Positions 6,260-12,977 of a stretch of DNA of 12,977 bases are shown piece by piece. The notes under the pieces are model-generated. The model was not told the origin of the DNA, did no database searches, and saw only the letters and a list, made by a program, of their open reading frames with translations. Within the stretch, counting starts at the first letter, position 1. Each line of letters begins with the position of its first letter. The DNA is taken from positions 1 to 12,977 of the forward strand of contig CAYOVG010000194.1 of the NCBI GenBank assembly GCA_964407285.1, read 5' to 3'. The DNA is from CAYOVG01 sp964407285 (GTDB lineage Bacteria > Desulfobacterota > Syntrophobacteria > Syntrophobacterales > Syntrophobacteraceae). The position numbers and the translations under genes were made by a program.

Positions 6260-7324
6260 ATGCCGATTCTCAGAACGCTCATCAAATCGGCGATCTTCCT
6301 GGTTCCCGGACTGGCCGGGTTACTGGGAATTGCCGCCGTTCTTCTCGTGTTTCACTTCTGGCTTTTCATGAATCTTCCGGCCCGGCCCGGCAGGGAACCG
6401 CATCAGGTCATAGTGCGGCAGGGGATGAATGCCGCGTCCATCGCGCAGTTCTTTCACAAGGAAGGGATCGTGAGGGATGATCCGAGCTTCCGTTTTCTTT
6501 GCTGGTACCGGAAAGCCGGGCATAAGCTCCGTTCCGGAGAGTACCGGTTTTACCCTCAGCACACGCCGGGGCAGGTCCTCGACAAACTGGTCCAGGGAAA
6601 AGGGATAGTGCATCGGATTACCTTCCCCGAAGGGTCCGATGTGCACGACGTGGCGAGACTGCTGGCGAAGGCGGGCCTGGCGTCCGAGGAGAGCATCATC
6701 AGGATCGCCGGGCAAAACACCCTCCTGAAGGAGTCCGGGATTGACGCCCCCGGCCTCGAAGGCTACCTTTTTCCCGAAACCTACTGCTTCGAGAAGACCC
6801 AGGATGAAGCTTCGATGCTCAAGGCCATGATCCATCAGTTCCTCCTCCACTTCCCCCCCGCCTGGAAGCTGCGTTGCGAGGAGTTGCACATGAGCGTGCA
6901 TCAAGTCGTCATTCTGGCGTCGATAGTGGAAAAGGAAGCCGGGATCGATTCGGAACGGCCCCTCATCGCGGCCGTTTTCGCGAACCGGCTCAAGCAGAAT
7001 ATGCCGCTCCAAAGCGATCCGACCGCCGTCTACGACCTGCCCGGCTTCTCGGGGCGCGTGATGAAGTTCCACCTGGAGCGCCAGAGCCCGTACAACACGT
7101 ACCGCATTTCGGGGCTGCCTCCGGGTCCCATCTGCAACCCCGGGGCAAAATCCCTGCAGGCGGTCCTCTATCCGGAGCAGGTCCCCTATCTCTATTTTGT
7201 AAGCAACAACGACGGAAGCCACCAGTTTTCCTCCACTCTCGCCGAACACCAGGCAGCGGTGGAACGCTACCGGGAAAAGCGGGAGGCCGAACGGAAACTG
7301 GAAGCGGGAGAACCACGGAAGTGA
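6260..7324 (+). CDS. mltG: Endolytic transglycosylase MltG (YceG-like)
   Basis: MltG is an inner-membrane lytic transglycosylase that cuts nascent peptidoglycan within the glycan chain and is thought to set strand length. The 354-residue product has a cytoplasmic start, one membrane helix (about 10-36), and a LysM-like segment (QVIVRQGMNAASIAQFFHKEGIV, HKLRSGEYRFYP). The catalytic YceG domain has GYLFPETY (168-175), VILASIVEKEAG (217-228, carrying the catalytic glutamate), LQSDPTAVYDL (250-260), and YNTYRISGLPPGPICNPG (278-295). It ends in YLYFVSNNDGSHQFSSTLAEH, as in other MltG proteins. The length is normal. The start has the near-perfect ribosome site AAAGGAGG. The next gene starts 23 bp downstream and is likely cotranscribed. 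In many bacteria mltG sits beside ruvX or tmk; here it does not. Confidence 0.96.
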   Translation: MPILRTLIKSAIFLVPGLAGLLGIAAVLLVFHFWLFMNLPARPGREPHQVIVRQGMNAASIAQFFHKEGIVRDDPSFRFLCWYRKAGHKLRSGEYRFYPQHTPGQVLDKLVQGKGIVHRITFPEGSDVHDVARLLAKAGLASEESIIRIAGQNTLLKESGIDAPGLEGYLFPETYCFEKTQDEASMLKAMIHQFLLHFPPAWKLRCEELHMSVHQVVILASIVEKEAGIDSERPLIAAVFANRLKQNMPLQSDPTAVYDLPGFSGRVMKFHLERQSPYNTYRISGLPPGPICNPGAKSLQAVLYPEQVPYLYFVSNNDGSHQFSSTLAEHQAAVERYREKREAERKLEAGEPRK

Positions 7325-7347
7325 ACCGGGCACGGAGGGAGCAGGTA

Positions 7348-8172
7348 GTGAAAAATCACGGAGAAGAAAAATCGTCGGGAGCAGTTGCAAGCGTCGTCTT
7401 TGCCGCGGGCAAGGGAAGCCGCATGGTGGGATTTGACGGAAACAAGACGCTGCTTCCCCTTGTTCCGGGGAGTTCCATCCACGAGGGGGAGGTTCCCATC
7501 CTCGTCGAGGTGCTCCGCAACTTGCCGCCCGGCCCCAAGGGAATCGTGGTGCACCATCGGGCGGACCAGGTTCGGGAGACGGTGGCGGGCGAGGGGACAT
7601 CGTTCATCGAGCAGCCCGTTCTCAACGGAACGGGCGGGGCGTTGCTGGCCGCGAGCGGATTTCTCGAATCGGTGGAAGCGGATACGGTCGTCATCACGAT
7701 GGGTGACGTGCCCCTTCTTCGGGCTTCCACGTACCGCAAACTCCTGGCTCGGCTGGAAACGGATGCGTGCGACCTTGCGCTGCTGGCCTTCGAACCCCGG
7801 GACAAAGCCCGGTACGGGGTGCTGGAGATGGATGGGGACCGGGTGCTGCGCGTGGTGGAGTGGAAGTACTGGAAGGACTTTCCACCCGGACGGCAGGCCG
7901 AACTCCGGTACTGCAACGCAGGCGTGTACGCCGCCGGACGGCGGGTGCTGCTCCGCTATCTCGATCTTCTGGCCCGCCGCCCGCATACCGTGGAAAAGCA
8001 GTGGGGCAGTGAAATCCGAACCTTTGACGAGTACTTCATCACGGACCTCGTGGAACTGGCGAGCGGGGACGGAAGGGCCGTGGGCGTGGTGGTCGCCCCG
8101 GAAACGGAAGTCGCCGGCGTGGACACCCCCGAAGCCCTCCAGCGCGTGCAACTGGAGTATGCCCGAAAATAA
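7348..8172 (+). CDS. Free-standing GlmU-N-like nucleotidyltransferase
   Basis: The 274-residue product is a sugar-phosphate nucleotidyltransferase of the GlmU N-terminal (pyrophosphorylase) type. Visible motifs: FAAGKGSRM (18-26, nucleotide-binding loop) with lysine 33 in NKTLLPL, EQPVLNGTGGAL (88-99), GDVPLL (119-124, metal-binding aspartate), YGVLE (156-160), VEWK (170-173), CNAGVY (189-194), EYFITDLVELA (228-238) and VDTPEAL (258-264). The left-handed beta-helix acetyltransferase domain of full GlmU is absent: the gene ends normally after the first domain. It therefore probably makes a UDP- or other NDP-sugar, or acts as a partial GlmU paralogue; the sugar cannot be read. GTG 7348 is favoured by GGAGG nine bases upstream. 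An in-frame GTG at 7321 overlaps the mltG stop and is the alternative. It forms a likely two-gene unit with mltG, which suggests envelope synthesis. Confidence 0.85.
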   Translation: MKNHGEEKSSGAVASVVFAAGKGSRMVGFDGNKTLLPLVPGSSIHEGEVPILVEVLRNLPPGPKGIVVHHRADQVRETVAGEGTSFIEQPVLNGTGGALLAASGFLESVEADTVVITMGDVPLLRASTYRKLLARLETDACDLALLAFEPRDKARYGVLEMDGDRVLRVVEWKYWKDFPPGRQAELRYCNAGVYAAGRRVLLRYLDLLARRPHTVEKQWGSEIRTFDEYFITDLVELASGDGRAVGVVVAPETEVAGVDTPEALQRVQLEYARK

Positions 8173-8290
8173 CAGCCGCGGGGTGCGGGTTTCCCCGCAA
8201 CCCGCCCCCCGGAGCCAACAGCTCAGAACCGGAAATTCGGAGCCGACACCCCGGAACCCGCAACTCACAACCCGCAACGCGGAGCCCGCA
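8173..8290. repeat. Convergent spacer with degenerate GC-rich repeats and a hairpin
   Basis: This 118 bp gap separates the ends of two convergent genes. It has a 6 bp hairpin (TGCGGG 8184-8189, CCCGCA 8194-8199, loop TTTC) and then degenerate short repeats: AACCCGCAAC at 8255-8264 and 8269-8278, and CGGAGCC three times. No T-run follows the hairpin, so no standard terminator is seen for either gene. Confidence 0.5.
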
Positions 8291-10252
8291 TCACCCCGCC
8301 GCCCGGTGCGGCGTATCCACCAGCGGAGCGCTCAGTCTCACTTCATCTATGAACCGCTTCAACTCCTCCCCTTCGATGGATTCGTTTTCGAGGAGATATT
8401 CGGCCAGCCGCCTCAGGTAGTCGTGCTTCTCCATCAGGATGAACCGGACCCTCTGGTGCGCATCGTCGATGAGGCTCGATACCTCGGTGTCGATTTCCTC
8501 GGCCGTGCGCTCGCTGTACTCCCTTCTCGACAAGTCCATCCCGGTATCCAGGAAAGCCGAGCGCCGTTCGCGCGAGTAGGTGAGCGGTCCCAGGCGGGTG
8601 CTCATCCCGTACTCGATCACCATGCTCCGTGCGATATCGGACGCCCGCTGCAGGTCGTTCTGCGCTCCGGTGGAAACGTCGCCGAAGATGATCTCTTCCG
8701 CCACGCGCCCGCCCATCAGCACGTGCAGCCGGTCAACGAGTTCCTCGCGGGTCATGAGGTACCTGTCTTCGGTGGGAAGCTGCTGGGTGTACCCCAGGGC
8801 GGCGATACCCCTGGGAACGATCGATATCTTGTTCAAGGGATCGGCGTACCGGACGCTCATCGCCACAAGGGCATGCCCCGCCTCATGGTAGGCCACGATC
8901 TTCTTCTCCCTCGGGTTCATGGCCCGGTTCTTCTTCTCGAGCCCCCCGATGATGCGGTCGATGGCGTCCTGGAATTCCGCCATCCCCACGGAGTCCTTGT
9001 CGCGACGCGCCGCCAGCAGCGCCGCCTCGTTCACCAGGTTTGCGAGGTCCGCCCCGACAAAGCCCGTGGTCATCGCCGCAACCCTGTGGACATCCACGTC
9101 GGGACCCGTGATGATCCCCTTCATGTGGATCTTGAGAATGGCCTCGCGGCCCCGGATGTCGGGCTTGTCCACGGCGATGTGCCGGTCGAATCGCCCCGGA
9201 CGAAGAAGCGCCGGATCCAGGATCTCGGGACGGTTCGTAGCCCCCATGATGATCACGCCCGACCTCGGATCGAACCCGTCCATCTCGACCAGCAGCTGGT
9301 TCAGGGTCTGCTCCCGTTCGTCGTGACCGCCCACCGGACTCATCCCCCTTGCCTTCCCCAGTGCATCCAGCTCATCCACGAATATGATGCAGGGCGCGTT
9401 CTCCTTGGCCTGGGCAAAGAGGTCGCGCACACGGGCCGCCCCCACTCCGACGAACATCTCGACGAAATCCGAACCGCTCATGCTGAAGAAAGGAACTTCC
9501 GCCTCCCCGGCGACGGCTTTGGCCAGGAGCGTCTTGCCTGTTCCCGGGGCCCCCACCAGCAGCACGCCCTTCGGGATGCGCCCGCCCAGCCGCTTGATCT
9601 TCTCGGGCGTCTTCAGGAACTCCACGATCTCCTCGAGTTCCGCCTTCGCCTCGTCGATCCCGGCAACATCATCGAACGTAATCTTCACGTCCTTTTCGGC
9701 ATAGATCTTTATCCTGGCCTTCCCTACCGAGAGCACCCCCTGCGGTCCGCCGCTCATGCGCCGGATGAGGAAGCTCCAGAACAGGAAGAAGATGCCCAGG
9801 GGCAGAATCCAGGATATGATCGCCGCCAGCAGCCGGCTTTCAAGTTGTCCGCTGTAGTTGATCTGCTTCTGATCGAGGAGGGGTATGAGGCCCGGATCTT
9901 CCACCCTTACAGTGTAGAAGGGCTGCTCCTTCCCACCCTCCACCGTTCCATCCTCCACCTTGAACTGCCCTCGAATCCTGTCCGGCTCCAGGACCAGGTT
10001 GCTCACCTTGCCGTCCTGCACCATCTGCTTGAAGTCGGAATAGGAGAATCTGTGGATCTTCTGGTTGGTGGTGTAGTTCTGAAGCACAAAAAGCACTCCG
10101 AGGACGAGAATGAAATAAAGCAGTGAAAAGCGCATTTTGCGCATCGAAGGATCGGATGGGTCCTGACCTTGCGATCCCTTCCCGCCTTTGAGGCGTTCCA
10201 TCAATTCCGAAAAGGGATTCGTGTTTCCTCCCCTGGATTTTTCATCCGCCAT
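8291..10252 (-). CDS. ftsH: ATP-dependent zinc metalloprotease FtsH
   Basis: FtsH is a hexameric inner-membrane AAA+ protease that extracts and degrades damaged membrane proteins and selected cytosolic regulators. The 653-residue product shows all parts: membrane helix 1 (about 41-60), a periplasmic domain, membrane helix 2 (about 141-163), Walker A GAPGTGKT (234-241), pore loop MFVGVG (266-271), Walker B IIFVDELD (289-296), the second region of homology with ATNRP and RPGRFDR (338-357), the zinc site HEAGH (456-460), and the third zinc ligand expected at D533. The start at ATG 10252 has AAAGGAG six bases upstream; a longer reading to 10330 lacks support. A 40-residue hydrophilic N-terminus precedes helix 1, longer than in E. 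coli FtsH, and the C-terminal tail is short. Many genomes carry several ftsH paralogues; this copy may not be the main one. Confidence 0.97.
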   Translation of the reverse strand: MADEKSRGGNTNPFSELMERLKGGKGSQGQDPSDPSMRKMRFSLLYFILVLGVLFVLQNYTTNQKIHRFSYSDFKQMVQDGKVSNLVLEPDRIRGQFKVEDGTVEGGKEQPFYTVRVEDPGLIPLLDQKQINYSGQLESRLLAAIISWILPLGIFFLFWSFLIRRMSGGPQGVLSVGKARIKIYAEKDVKITFDDVAGIDEAKAELEEIVEFLKTPEKIKRLGGRIPKGVLLVGAPGTGKTLLAKAVAGEAEVPFFSMSGSDFVEMFVGVGAARVRDLFAQAKENAPCIIFVDELDALGKARGMSPVGGHDEREQTLNQLLVEMDGFDPRSGVIIMGATNRPEILDPALLRPGRFDRHIAVDKPDIRGREAILKIHMKGIITGPDVDVHRVAAMTTGFVGADLANLVNEAALLAARRDKDSVGMAEFQDAIDRIIGGLEKKNRAMNPREKKIVAYHEAGHALVAMSVRYADPLNKISIVPRGIAALGYTQQLPTEDRYLMTREELVDRLHVLMGGRVAEEIIFGDVSTGAQNDLQRASDIARSMVIEYGMSTRLGPLTYSRERRSAFLDTGMDLSRREYSERTAEEIDTEVSSLIDDAHQRVRFILMEKHDYLRRLAEYLLENESIEGEELKRFIDEVRLSAPLVDTPHRAAG

Positions 10253-10335
10253 AAGTCGCTCCTTTAGGGTAGAGGTTTTCGCCGGTTTCCGGACTTTCCG
10301 CAGTCTGCCGTTCATATCGGTTTGCCGCACTATTT

Positions 10336-10363
10336 AATATACTACAGGCATTGTCATACGCAA
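10336..10363 (-). promoter_or_regulatory. Candidate promoter for ftsH
   Basis: On the minus strand, TATATT (10341-10336, five of six) lies 16 bases from TTGCGT (10363-10358, three of six). The patch 10331-10345 is distinctly AT-rich in a GC-rich setting. The leader to ATG 10252 would be about 80 nt. No clear heat-shock sigma-32 type box was seen. Confidence 0.35.
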
Positions 10364-10461
10364 CGCCGTTATACCGCCGCCTGCGCGAGAATCCGGCTTC
10401 CCGGTCCGGGTTCCGCGAGCGGAGTTTTTTAAGACCGGATGAGAGACATGCCCCAAAATCA

Positions 10462-10489
10462 TTGTACCGGGGATCGTTTGCTTTATAAT
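10462..10489 (+). promoter_or_regulatory. Candidate sigma70 promoter for xdhC-mocA
   Basis: TTGTAC (10462-10467, four of six) and a perfect TATAAT (10484-10489) are separated by 16 bases. It points toward xdhC, whose start is about 270 bases further on, so the leader would contain the inverted repeat at 10537-10580 and the dispersed repeat at 10592-10691. Confidence 0.5.
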
Positions 10490-10536
10490 TGGTTCTGATA
10501 CCCGGCTGACGCCCGAAACCGGCATGGCTCATGGAC

Positions 10537-10580
10537 CGAGTGTCAATAGACAATAGACCGTGTGTTTGAGGCGACACTCG
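10537..10580. other. 8 bp inverted repeat with 28-base spacer upstream of xdhC
   Basis: CGAGTGTC (10537-10544) and GACACTCG (10573-10580) are perfect complements. The spacer begins with a doubled AATAGAC. It lies just left of the dispersed repeat and could be an RNA stem in the xdhC leader or a footprint of the repeat's insertion. The function is unknown. Confidence 0.4.
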
Positions 10581-10591
10581 AGAGGACTTAC

Positions 10592-10691
10592 CGTCATTCT
10601 CGCGCATGCGGGAACCCGGGCCTTTCAGGGCTTCCCGGCCCCCCCTCCCCGCCTCCCCGCCTGCGCGGGGACAAGCTTCGCGGGGGTGACG
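10592..10691 (+). repeat. Palindromic dispersed repeat, copy 2 (REP/MITE-like)
   Basis: A 100 bp unit begins CGTCATTCTCGCG and ends CGCGGGGGTGACG, imperfect inverted ends like those of copy 1 (601-692). The right 38 bases differ from copy 1 at two positions, while the middle is C-rich and diverged, with a small duplication (CTCCCCGC). It lies in non-coding sequence, has no coding capacity, and falls in the probable leader of xdhC. Confidence 0.75.
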
Positions 10692-10763
10692 GCTTAGGTG
10701 TTGCCCTGTTTCGAACCATGCCCCATGCCCCGGAACCTCGAAAGTAGAGGAGAGGAGTTCTCA

Positions 10764-11897
10764 TTGTTCAACGAAATATGCCGCTTTTTGGCAGCGGGAG
10801 AGAGCGTCGTGGTTGCGGTGCTCTTCAATAAAATCGGTTCGGCCCCGCGTATGGCGGGCGCCGGAATGGTAGTGCGCCGGGATGGCAGCATCGCGGGGTC
10901 CGTCGGCGGCGGCATTCTGGAAGCTTATACTCTCGAACTGGCGAAGGAAGTCTTTGCCGGCAAGAAAGCGTGTGTCGGGAAGTTCGCGCTCAGCGGACCC
11001 GATGCGGACCGGATCGGAATGATTTGCGGAGGACGGGTCGAAGTTCTCGTCCATTTCCTGGATGCTTCCGACCCGGCTCTTGTGCTCTTGTACCGAAACA
11101 TCGCGGAAGAACTTGCCTCGGGAAGGAAGGCGACGTTGATCACCCGGATTCCGTCGGATTCCGATCGAGACGGCGTACGGGGAACGGAGCCCGGCGACCA
11201 TTCCGGCGATAGATCTATCGTTACGCCCAACACTGATTCCACCGACGGGTCCCGCGCCGGGCCCGCCGCCCATCAGTGCCTGGTCGGACACGACGGTTCC
11301 GTAACCGGGACCCTTTGCGACTCCGCGGCGCTCCGCGAGCTTATCGATCTCTACGTTCCCGGCCGTAAGCCCGAATGCGTCGAACTCCGGGGGGACCGCT
11401 TTCTGGTGGAACCGCTTTGCGGCGAAGGGACCGTCTACATCTTCGGGGCAGGCCATGTAGGACGCAACCTGGCGGCCCTCACGGCCGTCGTCGGCTTCCG
11501 TACGGTTGTCCTGGACGACCGGGAGGAGTTCGTAGGCGGCGCCGGATTCGGGAATGCGGATCGCATCGTCGTCCCGAATTCGTACGAACGGGCCATGGAC
11601 GGGCTGAGCATCGACCGGTTGAGCTTCGTCGTGATAGTGACTCGCGGCCACCAGTACGATAAGACGGTGCTCGCGCAGGCGCTTGGGACCCCGGCAGGCT
11701 ACATAGGCATGATCGGCAGCGGAAGGAAGCGGGATTCCATATATGAAGCCCTCATGAAAGACGGATTCAAGGCCGAAGACCTCGCCCGCGTTCGCTGTCC
11801 CGTCGGGCTCCCTATCGGGGCGCAAACGCCCGAGGAAATCGCCGTGAGCATCCTGGCCGAAATCATTCAGGCAAAGTATGAAAGAAAGTCCTTCTAA
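10764..11897 (+). CDS. xdhC: XdhC/CoxI-family molybdenum hydroxylase maturation factor
   Basis: XdhC-type proteins bind the molybdenum cofactor, protect it during sulfuration, and hand it to xanthine dehydrogenase or related enzymes. The product (377 residues from TTG 10764) has the N-terminal CoxI/XdhC domain with GSAPRMAGAGMVV (25-37), GSVGGGILE (45-53) and ICGGRVEV (87-94). The C-terminal Rossmann domain has FGAGHVGRNLA (227-237), TRGHQYD (293-299), YIGMIGSGRKR (313-323) and GLPIGAQTPEEIAVSI (348-363). Between them, residues 129-168 are a polar Asp/Gly/Ser/Thr-rich stretch longer than I expect for this linker. The start TTG has AGGAG exactly six bases upstream and agrees with the family start; ATGs at 10698 and 10725 have no good site. 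It overlaps mocA by 20 bp, so translation is probably coupled. Confidence 0.9.
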   Translation: MFNEICRFLAAGESVVVAVLFNKIGSAPRMAGAGMVVRRDGSIAGSVGGGILEAYTLELAKEVFAGKKACVGKFALSGPDADRIGMICGGRVEVLVHFLDASDPALVLLYRNIAEELASGRKATLITRIPSDSDRDGVRGTEPGDHSGDRSIVTPNTDSTDGSRAGPAAHQCLVGHDGSVTGTLCDSAALRELIDLYVPGRKPECVELRGDRFLVEPLCGEGTVYIFGAGHVGRNLAALTAVVGFRTVVLDDREEFVGGAGFGNADRIVVPNSYERAMDGLSIDRLSFVVIVTRGHQYDKTVLAQALGTPAGYIGMIGSGRKRDSIYEALMKDGFKAEDLARVRCPVGLPIGAQTPEEIAVSILAEIIQAKYERKSF

Positions 11898-12654
11898 AAC
11901 GGGAGCCCCTTCCTCCATGGAAGACGATCTTCCCGGCGTGAACCGGCAAACGGACCGGCGCGGGGAAAAGGCCGAAGCCCGAAAACGGATTGCGGCGCTG
12001 GTTCTTGCGGCCGGAGCCTCTTCCCGGATGGGATCGTTGAAACCCCTGCTTCGCATCGGCGGGTCCCGCCTGGTGGAACTGGCGGTGATCGGGTTTCTGC
12101 GGGCGGGTTTCCCGGATGTCAGGGTGGTGGTGGGTTACAAGGCCCGGGAAATCGCACCAATCCTGGACCGGTTGGGAGTGCGGCACATCTTCAATCCCTC
12201 CCACGAAGAGGGCATGTTCTCATCCGTTCTGGCGGGCGTGCGCAGCCTGGATACGGATACAGAGGCCTTTTTCGTTCTTCCGGCCGATGTTCCGCTCGTA
12301 AGACCCGAAACCATTGCAGAACTTCACCGCGCTTATCGAGAGAGCGCCGCGGGGACCGCGGACGCCTCGATCGCCTCCCCCCGAATCGTCTATCCCCGCT
12401 TTCGGGGCCGTAGAGGCCATCCGCCCCTCATCCCCACGAACTATGTAGCTGAAGATCTGCCCGCGAATTTCCCCGGCGGACTGAGGGCGCTCCTGAGAGC
12501 GCGCGAGCAGGACGCCCTGGACGTGGATGTCGAGGACGAAGCCGTGCTCATGGACTGCGACACGCAGGAGGACTTTCTCATGCTTCGCGACTACTATTCG
12601 AGGAGACTCGACCCCCCTGGAGCCGCTGCATCCGATTCGAACAACCCGTTTTGA
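11878..12654 (+). CDS. mocA: MocA-like molybdenum cofactor cytidylyltransferase
   Basis: MocA-type enzymes add CMP to molybdopterin to give the dinucleotide form used by xanthine dehydrogenase-family enzymes; related MobA uses GTP. The 258-residue product has LAAGASSRMGSLKP (43-56, nucleotide-binding loop with the catalytic lysine), PADVPLV (135-141, metal-binding aspartate), RRGHPPLI (178-185, the GHP motif typical of the MocA branch) and DCDTQEDF (226-233). The first 36 residues are a polar extension before the domain. ATG 11878 overlaps the xdhC stop and has only AGGCAAAG upstream; ATG 11917 would give a shorter form. The gene-order pairing with xdhC favours the cytidylyl (MocA) reading over MobA. 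Its 3' end overlaps the convergent flavoprotein gene by 61 bp. Substrate nucleotide is inferred, not shown. Confidence 0.88.
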   Translation: MKESPSKTGAPSSMEDDLPGVNRQTDRRGEKAEARKRIAALVLAAGASSRMGSLKPLLRIGGSRLVELAVIGFLRAGFPDVRVVVGYKAREIAPILDRLGVRHIFNPSHEEGMFSSVLAGVRSLDTDTEAFFVLPADVPLVRPETIAELHRAYRESAAGTADASIASPRIVYPRFRGRRGHPPLIPTNYVAEDLPANFPGGLRALLRAREQDALDVDVEDEAVLMDCDTQEDFLMLRDYYSRRLDPPGAAASDSNNPF

Positions 12655-12977
12655 GAAAGCGTCGTCAACCGCAAGAGGAGATTTCCCGAAACGGTCCTCC
12701 GATAGCAGGCGTCGGCGCGCACGTCGGTGATGGGATTCACGGCATTCCGCACGACGGCCGCCGCTTCCCGTAGCGCATCGAGCGTGAGGCCGGCGCCCGT
12801 GAGCGCCTTCTCGGCCTCGGGACAGGTGAAAATGGTGGGAGCCACGCTTCCCCAGGCCAGGGAGGCCTTCTCGACCACCCCGTCGGCAGAGAGGCGTAGG
12901 AGCGCCGCGAACCCCGCAATCGAGCAGGCAAGGGCGTTGCGCCGGCCCACCTTTTCGAAGTGGTGAACGTTGTACCC
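12594..12977 (-). CDS. FAD-binding subunit of a molybdenum hydroxylase (xanthine dehydrogenase/CoxM family), C-terminal part
   Basis: This frame is open from the right edge to a TAG at 12594-12596 and gives 127 residues beginning GYNVHHFEKVGRRNALACSI. The F-x-K-V-G-R-R-x-A-L segment, then ASLAWGSVAPTIF, ALREAAAVVRNAVNPITDVRA and YRRTVSGNLLLRL, form the CO dehydrogenase flavoprotein C-terminal domain. This is found in the medium FAD subunit of xanthine dehydrogenase, CO dehydrogenase, nicotinate dehydrogenase and similar enzymes. That subunit passes electrons between the 2Fe-2S subunit and FAD; the substrate cannot be judged from this part. The N-terminal FAD domain and the partner subunits lie outside the window. 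The last 16 or so residues (after QNGLF) are non-conserved and are encoded opposite the end of mocA. The neighbouring xdhC and mocA fit as maturation factors for this enzyme. Confidence 0.9.
   Translation of the reverse strand, partial: GYNVHHFEKVGRRNALACSIAGFAALLRLSADGVVEKASLAWGSVAPTIFTCPEAEKALTGAGLTLDALREAAAVVRNAVNPITDVRADACYRRTVSGNLLLRLTTLSQNGLFESDAAAPGGSSLLE

Larger units (their letters stand above)
10253..10763. other. Divergent intergenic region between ftsH and xdhC
   Basis: About 510 bases hold no supportable gene. From left to right: the ftsH ribosome site, a minus-strand promoter candidate (10336-10363), GC-rich sequence with a weak 4 bp hairpin before six T residues (10411-10430), a good plus-strand promoter (10462-10489), an 8 bp inverted repeat (10537-10580), the second dispersed repeat copy (10592-10691), and the xdhC ribosome site (GAGGAGAGGAG near 10747-10757). 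The plus-strand transcript would carry both the inverted repeat and the dispersed repeat in its leader. Confidence 0.6.

Noticed and set aside
6320..7600. A 426-residue minus-strand frame opposite mltG
   Set aside because: It is antisense to the clear MltG coding sequence and has biased, motif-free composition.
7385..10126. A 913-residue open frame on the plus strand across ftsH
   Set aside because: It is antisense to ftsH and out of frame with the nucleotidyltransferase. Its product is Arg/His/Pro/Gly-rich with no domain, a typical result of high GC in the third codon position of the real gene.
10411..10430. Possible intrinsic terminator (short stem followed by six T)
   Set aside because: The stem is only about 4-5 bp, and no plus-strand gene lies upstream for it to terminate.
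601..10691. Repeat pair considered as CRISPR or insertion-sequence ends
   Set aside because: There are only two copies, 10 kb apart, without regular spacing or spacers. The DNA between them is conserved chromosomal genes with no transposase, so neither a CRISPR array nor a composite transposon is supported.
10761..12056. A 431-residue minus-strand frame opposite xdhC
   Set aside because: It is the shadow of xdhC; all domain motifs are on the plus strand.

Overview
The window is a GC-rich stretch of bacterial chromosome, mostly housekeeping and metabolic genes. Gene content (a branched-chain amino acid uptake operon, FAD-dependent ThyX paired with Dcd, a molybdenum-hydroxylase maturation pair, a second-style FtsH) and codon use fit a Gram-negative, probably anaerobic proteobacterium of the Desulfobacterota (Syntrophobacter-like) type. 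That placement is an inference from gene content only. No tRNA, rRNA, CRISPR array, transposase or phage gene is visible.

Layout. Positions 1-134 read as a piece of a HlyD-type membrane fusion protein on the plus strand, which runs abruptly into the N-terminal part of LivM on the minus strand (428 down to about 114). This looks like a chimeric join. A minus-strand liv operon follows: a periplasmic binding protein (from about 2835), livH (1620-727) and the truncated livM. The livH-livM gap is unusually wide (298 bp) and carries a short palindromic dispersed repeat. The roughly 480 bp divergent region 2836-3318 holds candidate promoters for both directions and two hairpins.

On the plus strand, thyX (long form) and dcd form a dTMP-supply pair: Dcd makes dUTP from dCTP and ThyX methylates dUMP. 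Next come a bacterial homologue of plant oil-body-associated proteins (DUF1264), then mltG (peptidoglycan endolytic transglycosylase) closely followed by a free-standing GlmU-N-like nucleotidyltransferase. The plus-strand run meets ftsH (minus, 10252-8291) tail to tail.

Upstream of ftsH, a 510 bp divergent region carries a second copy of the palindromic repeat, an inverted repeat and a good sigma70-type promoter pointing at xdhC. xdhC and mocA overlap by 20 bp and would insert and mature the molybdopterin cytosine dinucleotide cofactor of a molybdenum hydroxylase. The C-terminal part of the FAD subunit of such an enzyme enters from the right edge on the minus strand and overlaps the end of mocA by 61 bp.

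I do not see a convincing wholly new system here. The items most worth following up are the HlyD/LivM junction, the pair of dispersed palindromic repeats, the large insertion in ThyX, the bacterial DUF1264 protein, and the convergent mocA/FAD-subunit overlap.
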